NCBI GenBank assembly: GCA_016124375.1
Contig: WGNV01000002.1
Span: 1 to 64,000 of the forward strand
Source: Tepidisphaera sp.
GTDB lineage: Bacteria; Planctomycetota; Phycisphaerae; Phycisphaerales; UBA1924
DNA length: 64,000 bases
Direction of reading: 5' to 3'
Shown one piece after another: positions 44,179-52,356 of the stretch. The notes under the pieces are model-generated. The model made no database searches. It worked only from the letters and a program-made list of their open reading frames with translations, and was not told the origin of the DNA. How positions within the stretch are numbered: the first letter of the stretch is position 1; every line of letters begins with the position of its first letter. The position numbers and the translations under genes were made by a program.

Positions 44179-46913
44179 CGACGCTGAGCAACGCCCCGGT
44201 GACAGGCTCGAACGCTCCGAACCCGGCGGCCGATGCCGAATCCCGCCGCCTCGCCCAGGCCGACGCCCACACGGTTCACTGGCGGCGGTGGGGGCCCTAC
44301 CTCTCCGAGCGGCAGTGGGGCACGGTGCGAGAGGACTATTCGCCCAATGGCGACTGCTGGAACTTCTTTCCGCACGATCACGCCCGCAGCCGCGCGTATC
44401 GCTGGGGCGAGGATGGGCTGCTGGGCATCTGCGACGACGAATGCTCGCTGTGCTTTGCGCTCGCGTTGTGGAACGGGCGCGACCCGATCCTGAAGGAGCG
44501 CCTGTTCGGGCTCACCGGCCCCGAAGGCAACCACGGCGAAGACGTGAAGGAGCATTACTTCTTCCTGGACAGCACGCCCACGCACTCGTACATGAAGGCG
44601 TTGTACAAGTATCCGCAGAGCGAGTTCCCATATCGCCGCCTGCTGGAGACCAACCGGCGCCGGGGGCGCGACGAACGCGAGTACGAACTCGAAGACACCG
44701 GCGTCTTCGATGAATCTCGCTACTTCGACGTCTTTGTCGAGTACGCCAAGGCAGGGGCGGAGGACATCCTCGCCCGCGTCACGATCACGAATCGGGGCCC
44801 GCAGGACGCGCCGCTGCACGTGCTGCCCTCCCTGTGGTTCCGCAACACGTGGAGCTGGGGCCTGCCTGGGTCGCGTCGCCCGCAGATCTCGCAGCAGAGC
44901 GACCGGGTAGCTGTCGCTCAGGGCCCGCGCGGGCGGTTCGAGTGCCACGCCGGCGATTCGAGCGATGGCGTCAAGCCCCAGTGGCTGTTTACCGAGAACG
45001 ACACGAACAACGAGCGGCTGTGGGGGACGCCCAACCCCGGGCCGTTCGTCAAGGACGCGTTCCACGCCAGGGTGGTCGATGGGCACGAGAGCGCCGTGAA
45101 TCCCGATCGTCGCGGCTCCAAGGCCGCGGCCTGGTACCGCCTCAATGTCCCCGCCGGCAAGAGCGTCACGCTCGACTTGCGTCTGACCCGCGTGGACGAG
45201 CAGCCCGCGCAAGCCCAGCCCCTGGGCCCGGGCTTCGCCAAGGTGCTGGCCGACCGTCGGCGCGAGGCCGACGCGTTCTTTGAGGCCCCGCCCCGGGCGT
45301 ACTCGAGCCTCTACCCGCAGGAGCAGTTGGTCGCCCGGCAAGCCGCGGCCGGCCTGCTCTGGAGCAAGCAGTTCTACGAGATCGACGTCGAGCAATGGCT
45401 CAAGGGTGATCCCATTCGCCCCGCGCCGCCCGAACGCCTGCACGGACGCAACGCGGAATGGAAGCACCTGAACAATCGCGACATCATTTCGATGCCGGAT
45501 TCGTGGGAGTACCCCTGGTACGCCGCGTGGGACCTGGCGTTCCAGACGCTGCCCTTCGCGCGGATCGATCCGCACTTCGCCAAGCACCAGCTGGTGCTGC
45601 TGCTGCGCGAGTGGTACATGCACCCCTGCGGGCAGATTCCCGCGTACGAGTTCGCGTTCGGCGACGTCAACCCTCCCGTGCACGCGTGGGCGGTGTGGCG
45701 CGTCTACAAGATGACCGGCCGGCGAGGGCAGCGCGACCGCGAGTTCCTCGCCCGCTGTTTCCAGAAGCTCCTGCTCAACTTCACCTGGTGGGTCAACCGC
45801 AAAGACCCCGAAGGCAAAAACCTTTTCAGCGGCGGCTTCCTGGGCCTGGACAACATCGGCGTCTTCGACCGCTCGCGCCCCCTGCCTACCGGCGGGCACC
45901 TGGAGCAGGCCGACGGCACCGCCTGGATGGCCTTTTACTGCGGCACCATGCTCAGCATCGCCCTCGAACTTGCGGGCGGCGAAGGGGGCAATCGCGACGC
46001 CGCCTACGAGGACATGGCCACCAAGTTCTTCGAGCATTTCATCAGCATCTCCGACGCGATGAACGCCATCGAGGGTCGGGGCCTTTGGGACGATCAGGAC
46101 GGCTTCTACTACGACCAGCTGCGCACGGATCACTTCTCGACGCCCCTGCGCGTGCGATCCCTGGTTGGCATGGTCCCGCTGTTGGCGGTCGAGGTGCTTG
46201 AAGCGGACGTGATCGACCGTCTGCCCGATTTCAAGGCCCGCATGAACTGGTTCCTCGAGCACAAAGCCGCGGTGCCCTGGCGAGAGACCTGCGCTTGCAG
46301 CCACGATGTCGATCATCATCAGCACCGGCTGCTGGCCATCCCCACCCGCGAGCGGCTTCAGCGCGTCGTCACCCGCCTGATGGACGAGAACGAGTTCCTC
46401 TCGCCCTTCGGCGTGCGGTCGGTCAGCAAGTTCCACCAGGCAAACCCCTACGTCTTTTATTCGCAGGGTCAGGAGTTCCGCGTCGACTACACGCCCGGCG
46501 AGTCCACCACCGGGCTCTTCGGGGGCAACTCCAACTGGCGAGGGCCTATCTGGTTTCCGCTGAACTTCCTCATCATCGAAGCGCTCGAGCGCTACCACCA
46601 CTTCTACGGCGATTCCCTCACGATCGAGTCCCCGGTCGGCTCGGGACGACGCATCACCCTGAACGACGCCGCCCGCGAGATCCGCGCCCGGCTCGTCAGC
46701 CTTTTCCTCCCGGGCGACGCGCCGGGCGCCGGCCGCCCCTGCCACGGCGGCGACCCGCGTTTTGCTTCCGATCCCGCGTGGAAGGACCTCATCTATTTCT
46801 ACGAACATTTCCACGGCGATACCGGCCGGGGCCTGGGCGCCACCCACCAGACCGGCTGGACAGCCCTCGTGCTCAATCTGCTGCGCGATGCCCCGGTCGA
46901 TCACCGGCATTGA
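44175..46913 (+). CDS. GH63-family alpha-glucosidase-like enzyme
   Basis: A 912-residue cytoplasmic glycoside hydrolase. There is no signal peptide. The N-terminal domain (WRRWGPYLSERQWGTVRED) and the (alpha/alpha)6 barrel with SWEYPWYAAWDLAFQTLPF, YEFAFGDVNPPVHAWAV and NSNWRGPIWFPLNFLIIEAL match bacterial GH63 proteins, some of which act as glucosidases or as mannosylglycerate/glucosylglycerate hydrolases. The last is notable next to trehalose genes, since it would act on a compatible solute. The exact substrate is not settled by motifs. The start is fixed by AAGGAG and the ATGA overlap with the VOC lipoprotein. Confidence 0.9.
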   Translation: MTTLSNAPVTGSNAPNPAADAESRRLAQADAHTVHWRRWGPYLSERQWGTVREDYSPNGDCWNFFPHDHARSRAYRWGEDGLLGICDDECSLCFALALWNGRDPILKERLFGLTGPEGNHGEDVKEHYFFLDSTPTHSYMKALYKYPQSEFPYRRLLETNRRRGRDEREYELEDTGVFDESRYFDVFVEYAKAGAEDILARVTITNRGPQDAPLHVLPSLWFRNTWSWGLPGSRRPQISQQSDRVAVAQGPRGRFECHAGDSSDGVKPQWLFTENDTNNERLWGTPNPGPFVKDAFHARVVDGHESAVNPDRRGSKAAAWYRLNVPAGKSVTLDLRLTRVDEQPAQAQPLGPGFAKVLADRRREADAFFEAPPRAYSSLYPQEQLVARQAAAGLLWSKQFYEIDVEQWLKGDPIRPAPPERLHGRNAEWKHLNNRDIISMPDSWEYPWYAAWDLAFQTLPFARIDPHFAKHQLVLLLREWYMHPCGQIPAYEFAFGDVNPPVHAWAVWRVYKMTGRRGQRDREFLARCFQKLLLNFTWWVNRKDPEGKNLFSGGFLGLDNIGVFDRSRPLPTGGHLEQADGTAWMAFYCGTMLSIALELAGGEGGNRDAAYEDMATKFFEHFISISDAMNAIEGRGLWDDQDGFYYDQLRTDHFSTPLRVRSLVGMVPLLAVEVLEADVIDRLPDFKARMNWFLEHKAAVPWRETCACSHDVDHHQHRLLAIPTRERLQRVVTRLMDENEFLSPFGVRSVSKFHQANPYVFYSQGQEFRVDYTPGESTTGLFGGNSNWRGPIWFPLNFLIIEALERYHHFYGDSLTIESPVGSGRRITLNDAAREIRARLVSLFLPGDAPGAGRPCHGGDPRFASDPAWKDLIYFYEHFHGDTGRGLGATHQTGWTALVLNLLRDAPVDHRH

Positions 46914-47079
46914 GAACACCCCAGGGGCATCCATCGCTTCACCCAGTGCGAACTCACAACGTCGGGCGAGTGCGCCGCCGCCCACCCTGCATGACAGGGT
47001 GCGCGGCGGCTTCGTCCATGATCGGCAAACGGTTTCTCATTCTCAGGTCCCGCTGAACGCGATCAATCGAGCTCCGCAG

Positions 47080-48072
47080 ATGGACGCCCCAAAGGACACC
47101 TTGCTCCGCACGCCCGGCTCGACCCCCGCGAGTAACCCCCGCGGAAAAAGCACGCCGCCTCCCTGGGCCAAGCCCTTGCTTCGGGCCGCGGCTGTCTACA
47201 ACATCGTCTGGGGCACGCTCGTCATCTTCGCGCCGAATCTCTTTTTCCGCCTCGCGGGCATGCAACTGCCCAACTACCCGCAGCTCTGGCAGTGCGTGGG
47301 CATGATCGTCGGCGTGTATGGCGTCGGATACTGGATCGCCGCGTCCGATCCGCGGCGGCACTGGCCCATCGTGCTCGTGGGCATGCTGGGCAAAGTCTTC
47401 GGGCCCATCGGCTTTGCCAAGTCGCTGATCGACGGCTCGTTCCCGCTCGCCTTTGGCATCAACATCGTCTTCAACGATCTTCTGTGGTGGGCCCCCTTTG
47501 CGATGCTGCTTTGGGATGCGTGGCGCAGCGCGGACGAGCCTCCGGCGTCGCGTCAGAGTGACCTCGATCCGCTCGATGCGCTTCAAGACGATGTCGGACG
47601 GAGCGTTCGAACCCACTCGATGGACCGTCCGCTGCTGCTGGTCTTCCTGCGGCACGTGGGCTGCACCTTCTGCCGCGAGGCGCTGGCGGACCTTGCGAAA
47701 ATCCAGCCGAAGCTTGCGTCGTCGGGCGTATCGCTCGCCATCGTGACGATGAGCGACGCCGCCCGCAACCGGGAACTGGCCGCCGAGTTTGGCCTCGACA
47801 ACGCACACTGGTTCAGCGACCCGGATCGAGGCGTCTACCGGGCTATGGGCCTCAAGCGGGGCGGCTTCATGCAGCTCTTTGGCCCCTCGGTGTGGTGGCC
47901 CGGCCTGAGGGCGACGCTGCGTGGGCACCTGGTCGGGCGACTCGAGGGTGACGGGTTTCAGATGCCCGGCGCGTTTCTCGTTCATCGCGGCTCCGTTCGC
48001 CGTCAGTTCCGGCACGCCCACGCCGCCGAACGGCCGGACTACGAAGGGCTCGCCTGTGAGCTGCCCGCGTGA
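47080..48072 (+). CDS. Membrane domain fused to a redoxin (AhpC/TSA-like) domain
   Basis: A 330-residue fusion. After a Pro-rich N-terminus, residues 36-150 hold about four helices (YNIVWGTLVIFAPNLFF, MIVGVYGVGYWIA and onwards). Residues 175-325 form a thioredoxin fold with LLLVFLRHVGCTFCREALADL, a C-x-x-C in the position used by peroxiredoxin-like 2 (PRXL2) and AhpC/TSA proteins, and LVGRLEGDGFQMPGAFLVHR as the cis-Pro strand. It probably reduces or senses thiols at the inner membrane. Start ATG 47080 is the first Met giving this layout. A 166-base gap separates it from GH63. The next gene overlaps its stop at GTGA. Confidence 0.82.
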   Translation: MDAPKDTLLRTPGSTPASNPRGKSTPPPWAKPLLRAAAVYNIVWGTLVIFAPNLFFRLAGMQLPNYPQLWQCVGMIVGVYGVGYWIAASDPRRHWPIVLVGMLGKVFGPIGFAKSLIDGSFPLAFGINIVFNDLLWWAPFAMLLWDAWRSADEPPASRQSDLDPLDALQDDVGRSVRTHSMDRPLLLVFLRHVGCTFCREALADLAKIQPKLASSGVSLAIVTMSDAARNRELAAEFGLDNAHWFSDPDRGVYRAMGLKRGGFMQLFGPSVWWPGLRATLRGHLVGRLEGDGFQMPGAFLVHRGSVRRQFRHAHAAERPDYEGLACELPA

Positions 48073-48521
48073 ACGTTCCCACTGGAACCATCCTGATCGC
48101 GCACGCGCTGTCGACGTGTTTCATGACCGGGCTGATCTGGTTCGTGCAGGTGGTGCACTATCCCCTGATGGCCTTGGTCGGTGAGGCGGGCTATGAGCGC
48201 TACCAGCTCGCCCATCAGCGCTTGACGTCGCTGGTTGTCGGCCCGGTCATGCTGCTCGAGGCCGCGAGCGCACTTGTGCTCCTCCTGCGCGCGTCCCAGT
48301 ACGGCGAGGCCTTCCGGGCGATGGCGTATGGCGGCGTGGGGCTGCTCGCCCTTGTGTGGCTTTCGACCTTCGCCGTGCAGGTGCCGCTTCACGAGCGCCT
48401 GTCGCGTGGCTTCGATGCCCGCGTCCATCGCCGCCTCGTTCACACCAACTGGGTGCGCACGTTCGCGTGGTCGGCCAGGGGCCTGCTATCGCTGATCATG
48501 CTGGCGGGCGCGGCCGGCTAG
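48069..48521 (+). CDS. Four-helix membrane protein (DUF1772-like)
   Basis: A 150-residue hydrophobic protein with four predicted helices: about 6-30 (LSTCFMTGLIWFVQVVHYPL), 55-75, 85-105 and 130-148. HYPLMALVG and YQLAHQRLTSLVVGPVML resemble the DUF1772 family of bacterial membrane proteins of unknown function. It is the last gene of the plus-strand stress operon. Start is GTG 48069, in a GTGA overlap. Its final 26 bases overlap, tail to tail, the end of the flavin-reductase gene on the other strand. Confidence 0.8.
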   Translation: MNVPTGTILIAHALSTCFMTGLIWFVQVVHYPLMALVGEAGYERYQLAHQRLTSLVVGPVMLLEAASALVLLLRASQYGEAFRAMAYGGVGLLALVWLSTFAVQVPLHERLSRGFDARVHRRLVHTNWVRTFAWSARGLLSLIMLAGAAG

Positions 48522-49170
48522 CAGGAGTGTCCCCGAGCGCCGCCCGTCCGGAAGGAACTTCAAATCGCTCGCGTGTGGTGCAGTACGCCGCCGGCCCGCC
48601 CATTCGCCCGATCGCGTCGAGTTTGGCTTGGTCGATGCGGTGCCGCTCGTCGATGAGATCATCCCGAACATGCACCCGCACGACCTCGCCGATGACGATG
48701 TTCCCGCCCGCCGGCTGCCCCGGATTGGTGCGGATCACCTGCCTCGTGATGCACTCATAGCTCACCGGACACTGCGCCACTCGGGGCGGGCTGACCACTT
48801 CGCAAGGTGAGGGCGTGAAGCCAGAGAGATCAAACTCGCTCTCGCCGTGAGGCAGCGGCTCCGCGCACGCCGCCATCTGGTGCGCATGCGAGAACGGCAC
48901 GATGTTGACCACGAACTGTCCAACACCCCCCTCGCTCACGGGTTTCGCGTTTCGCAGCGAGTCCTTTTCCTGACCACGCTCGTCGTTGGCCGGGCAGAAG
49001 AGCAGCGTCATGGGGTTGCTGCCCACCCCCGCAAAGAACGAAAACGGGGCAAGGTTGGTCCGCCCGTCGGGCGAGCAGGTGCTGACGAGCGCAATCGGGC
49101 GAGGCACCACGCCGCCGATCATCAACTTGTACCGGTCCGTTTGGCCCAGACTCGCAGGGTCGTAGATCAT
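48496..49170 (-). CDS. Flavin reductase-like FMN-binding protein
   Basis: A 224-residue protein of the split-barrel flavin reductase family. It has the N-terminal MIGGVVPRPIALVSTCSPDG motif (R-P-I-A-L-V-S-T), NLAPFSFFAGVGSNPM for the FMN pocket and FVVNIVPFSHAHQMAACA later. It should bind FMN and may reduce it with NAD(P)H for a monooxygenase, or act as a hydrolase/oxidase of unknown substrate. The Pro/Arg-rich tail (RPRPPA) overlaps the last codons of the convergent membrane-protein gene. ATG 49170 is chosen from the conserved IYDPASLG start. Confidence 0.87.
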   Translation of the reverse strand: MIYDPASLGQTDRYKLMIGGVVPRPIALVSTCSPDGRTNLAPFSFFAGVGSNPMTLLFCPANDERGQEKDSLRNAKPVSEGGVGQFVVNIVPFSHAHQMAACAEPLPHGESEFDLSGFTPSPCEVVSPPRVAQCPVSYECITRQVIRTNPGQPAGGNIVIGEVVRVHVRDDLIDERHRIDQAKLDAIGRMGGPAAYCTTRERFEVPSGRAALGDTPASRPRPPA

Positions 49171-49262
49171 GCCCCACAGTAACCCACACAAGCCGACCCA
49201 ATGGATCGCTTGTCAGCCGTGGCGACGCGTGTCCGCCAACTCGAGGTTCATGCTGCTGGGAA

Positions 49263-49335
49263 TGGGCAGAGCCGGACTTGAACCGGCGACACCCGCATTT
49301 TCAATGCGGTGCTCTACCAACTGAGCTACCTGCCC
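49263..49335 (-). tRNA. tRNA-Phe (anticodon GAA)
   Basis: Read on the minus strand, a 73-base cloverleaf starts GGGCAGGTAGCTCAGTTGG. The anticodon arm is CCGCA-TTGAAAA-TGCGG (GAA) and the T arm is GCCGG-TTCAAGT-CCGGC. The acceptor stem pairs GGGCAGG with TCTGCCC, with one G-U pair, and the discriminator is A. CCA is not encoded. It lies between the flavin reductase and the PEP-CTERM gene. Confidence 0.96.
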
Positions 49336-49806
49336 GCTCGCGGCCTTCCGCGATTCAGAGGGATGAGCGTATCGCCTCCCCGCCCAAGGTCAAACCCACC
49401 CCTCAACTCCATTCGCGCGGCGTTCGGGTTCCGCCCCCCGATCCGCACCATGCGGCCCCCAAATTACCGGCCTGCCGATCTGCCGCTCGTCTTCTCGTAC
49501 AAATGCCGGACCTCCAGTCCGTGAATATCAGCGCTCGAACATCAACTTTGCGCTAAGTCTGCGTTTACACGTGGCCCGTTGTGTGAAGAGGCCTATCTTT
49601 CACCCGCTTGGAGGAGACGCTCCCACTCGGAAACGGGTGGGGAGCCAGCAGAGACAACGTTCGGGTTCATCCCCCTTGGTGCCAGCCCCCGTCCCGCCGC
49701 GAATTATCGATTCGCAGGCCCAGTCTCGCTGCCGCGTTTTTGCCTGGTCGTTGCCCGCTGTGTACGCGGGGCGGCCGGCGCATCGCACTTGCAGGAGAGA
49801 CTTGAC
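49336..49806. other. 471-base gene-free region upstream of the PEP-CTERM gene
   Basis: No gene was supported. The in-frame extension of the PEP-CTERM gene to 49579 lacks a signal and is probably leader. The region likely holds that gene's promoter and a long leader. No repeat or clear stem stands out. Confidence 0.4.
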
Positions 49807-50943
49807 ATGAAGAGCACGATTCTGGCGGGCCTGGCGCTCGTCGCCCTGGCCGGCAGCGTGAACGCCGCCCTGATCACCCCCGGCAACGTGGTCGTCTACC
49901 GCATCGGTGACACCACCAACGCGCTCTCGAGCGCCGGCACCGCCGTGTTCGTCGACGAGTACACCCCCGCGGGCGCGCTGGTTCAGTCCATCGCCATGCC
50001 GACCAGCGGCACCAACGCCTTCGTCGCCTCGGGCACCGCCACCAGCGAGGGTCTGCTGACCGTCTCGCCGGACGGCCGCTACGTCACCGTCACCGGTTAC
50101 AACGCCAACGTCGGCACCGCCAGCATCACGGGCACCGCCAGCGCGACCGTCAACCGCATCGTCGCCGTGATCGACACCACCACCGGCGCCGCCACCTACA
50201 CCAAGATCTCCGACGCCTTTAACACCAACAACATCCGCTCCGCCGTCACCGACGGCACCAACCTCTGGGTCACCGGCGCCAACAGCGGCGTCCGCTACAC
50301 CACCGTCGGCTCCGCCGCGGGCACCACCACCCAGCTCTCGACCACCACCACCAACCTCCGCCAGGTCAACATCTTCGATGGCCAGCTCTACATCACCAGC
50401 AGCAGCGGCACCACCCGCACCGCCACCGTCGGCACCGGCCTGCCCACCGGCACCGGCAACACCATCGCCAACCTCCCCGGCACGCCCTCTTCCGGCAGCC
50501 CCTACGCCTTCTTCTTCGCGGATCTCTCCTCCGCCGTCGCCGGCGTCGACACCCTCTACGTCGCCGATGACACCTCCGCCACCGGCGGCTTGCTGAAGTA
50601 CTCCCTCGTCGGCGGCTCCTGGGTTTCCAACGGCACCGTCGGCGTGGGCTCGGATGCGTATCGCGGCCTCACCGCCTCGGTCGACTCCTCGGGCGTCGTC
50701 ACCCTCTTCGCCACCCGTGGCGGCGGCTCCGCCGCGGCCGGCGGCGGCTCGCTCGTCACCCTCACCGACAGCTCGGGCTACAACGGCGCCTTCGCCGGAA
50801 CCCCGACCGTGCTCGCCTCCGCCCTCACCGGCACCAGCGCCAACACCTCTTTCCGCGGCGTTGGATACATCCCCGTTCCCACCCCCGGCTCCATCGCCCT
50901 CCTGGGCCTGGGCGGCCTGGTCGCGGCTCGTCGTCGCCGCTAA
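49807..50943 (+). CDS. PEP-CTERM-type exported protein
   Basis: A 378-residue secreted protein. It has a signal peptide (STILAGLALVALAGSVNAA, cut after AxA), a long Ser/Thr/Gly-rich beta-type region with repeated SGT, TGT and AT words, and a C-terminal anchor VPTPGSIALLGLGGLVAARRRR-type ending (Pro-x-Pro, helix, Arg cluster) at 357-378. That ending is the sorting signal read by exosortase-type enzymes. No exosortase lies in the window. AGGAGAGA gives a good ribosome site. Codon use is strongly C-biased at third positions (ACC, GCC), a sign of high expression. A strong terminator follows. Confidence 0.9.
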   Translation: MKSTILAGLALVALAGSVNAALITPGNVVVYRIGDTTNALSSAGTAVFVDEYTPAGALVQSIAMPTSGTNAFVASGTATSEGLLTVSPDGRYVTVTGYNANVGTASITGTASATVNRIVAVIDTTTGAATYTKISDAFNTNNIRSAVTDGTNLWVTGANSGVRYTTVGSAAGTTTQLSTTTTNLRQVNIFDGQLYITSSSGTTRTATVGTGLPTGTGNTIANLPGTPSSGSPYAFFFADLSSAVAGVDTLYVADDTSATGGLLKYSLVGGSWVSNGTVGVGSDAYRGLTASVDSSGVVTLFATRGGGSAAAGGGSLVTLTDSSGYNGAFAGTPTVLASALTGTSANTSFRGVGYIPVPTPGSIALLGLGGLVAARRRR

Positions 50944-50993
50944 ATGCCTCTCACGCACGGTGGCACTCGCGCCGTGCTCGATCTCAGCACTCG

Positions 50994-51033
50994 CTCGGCC
51001 CGGGGCTTGGTTCCCCGGGCCGAGTCTTTTTTT
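50994..51033 (+). terminator. Terminator of the PEP-CTERM gene
   Basis: CTCGGCCCGGGGC-TTGG-TTCCCCGGGCCGAG forms a strong stem, followed by TCTTTTTTT. It lies between the PEP-CTERM stop and the next gene. Confidence 0.92.
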
Positions 51034-51054
51034 GCTCGGTCTACACTCCGCTCC

Positions 51055-52311
51055 ATGTCGCAACGCATCACCCCGCAGCAGATCCCCCAGGTGCTGCAGG
51101 CCGCCGAGCAGGCCGCCAACCGGGGCAACCTCGTCTTCGCCGAAGGCATGATGCGCGACTGCCTCGACATGGGCCTCAACCACCCCGGCCTGCACCACAT
51201 GCTTGCCCGCATCGCCCTTTCCGTGGACGCCTTCGGCCCCGCCGCCGACAACATGCGCAACCTGCAGCGCACCCTCCCGACGCCCGACCCCGAAATCAGC
51301 ACCACCATCGCCGCCCTCGAGCAGCGGGCCGCCGATCAACGCCGCGAACTCTCCGCCCACCCACGCTACATGCTCATCCGCGCCTGGGGTTGCGGCTTCT
51401 GCTCCGACGTCGACCATGTGCTGGGCTGCCTGCTGCTCGCCGAGGCCACCGGTCGCACCCCGATCGTCCGCTGGGGCCAGGAGAGCCTCTTCTGCGACCA
51501 AGGCGTCGACAACGCCTGGCCCAGGTTCTTCGAGCCCGTCTCTTCGCTGACGTACGACCAGCTTCCCAAGGCCGACCTGTGGCCACCAAAGTGGAATGCC
51601 GACACGCTCCTCGGCCCGCGCCTCAACTGGGACACCGGCGAGTGGTCGCGCGTGCAGTACATGAAGTACTTCGCCCGCCCCGAAGAAACCGTGGTGATGG
51701 ACTACATGTGCCGCGTGCCCAGCGTGCTGCCCTGGCTGCCCGCCTCCCATCCGCTCAAGGGTGCCTCCCCCGCCGCAGCATTCCGCACGCTGGTCGCCAA
51801 ATACCTGAGGCCAGTGCCCGAGGTCGCCGCCGCCGCAGCCGAGTTCTTTACGCGGCATCTGTCCCCTGGCCCGGCTATCGCCGTCCACATCCGAGGCAGC
51901 GACAAGACGGCAGAAGACCCGGCCCTGGAAGCCGGCAACACGGCGCTGCGAGAGGGCGTCATCGCCCTGGCTCGCCAGCGTGCCGGCGCCAAGATCTTCC
52001 TGCTGACCGACTCCACCCGCGAACTTTCCGCCATGCGTGCCGCCCTGGGCGATCGCGTCGTCGCCACGCCCTCGCTGCGAACCGGTGGAGACGTCGGTCT
52101 GCACCACATGCCCGAGCAAAACCGCACGAAGCTCGGGCGCGAAGTCATGATCGACATGTACATCGCGGCCATGTGCAATGCCCTCATCGGCCCGGGCAAC
52201 AGCAACGTCTCGTGCCTCATCGATCACCTGCGCGACTGGCCCGCCGGCAGCGTGAAGTTCCAGATTCCCAACTTTCAGCTCAGCCGCAACTACTTCGGCT
52301 ACAACTGGTGA
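51055..52311 (+). CDS. TPR protein with a fucosyltransferase-like domain
   Basis: A 418-residue protein. Residues 1-105 are helical and TPR-like (VLQAAEQAANRGNLVFAEGM). The rest resembles alpha-1,6-fucosyltransferase/NodZ-type GT-B enzymes: the IAVHIRGSDKT motif (usually HxRRTD) for GDP binding, LTDSTRELSAMRAAL, and RTKLGREVMIDMYIAAMCNA with GPGNSNVSCLIDHL. The second Arg of the usual HIRRTD is Gly here and Thr is Ser, so activity should be tested. It would modify a glycan or protein, perhaps a surface polymer. It stands alone after a terminator, 46 bases before cinA. Confidence 0.78.
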   Translation: MSQRITPQQIPQVLQAAEQAANRGNLVFAEGMMRDCLDMGLNHPGLHHMLARIALSVDAFGPAADNMRNLQRTLPTPDPEISTTIAALEQRAADQRRELSAHPRYMLIRAWGCGFCSDVDHVLGCLLLAEATGRTPIVRWGQESLFCDQGVDNAWPRFFEPVSSLTYDQLPKADLWPPKWNADTLLGPRLNWDTGEWSRVQYMKYFARPEETVVMDYMCRVPSVLPWLPASHPLKGASPAAAFRTLVAKYLRPVPEVAAAAAEFFTRHLSPGPAIAVHIRGSDKTAEDPALEAGNTALREGVIALARQRAGAKIFLLTDSTRELSAMRAALGDRVVATPSLRTGGDVGLHHMPEQNRTKLGREVMIDMYIAAMCNALIGPGNSNVSCLIDHLRDWPAGSVKFQIPNFQLSRNYFGYNW

Positions 52312-52356
52312 CGCGCAAGGCTCCGTGCCGCCCGCGTGCGCGTAGCCTTCTCCGCC

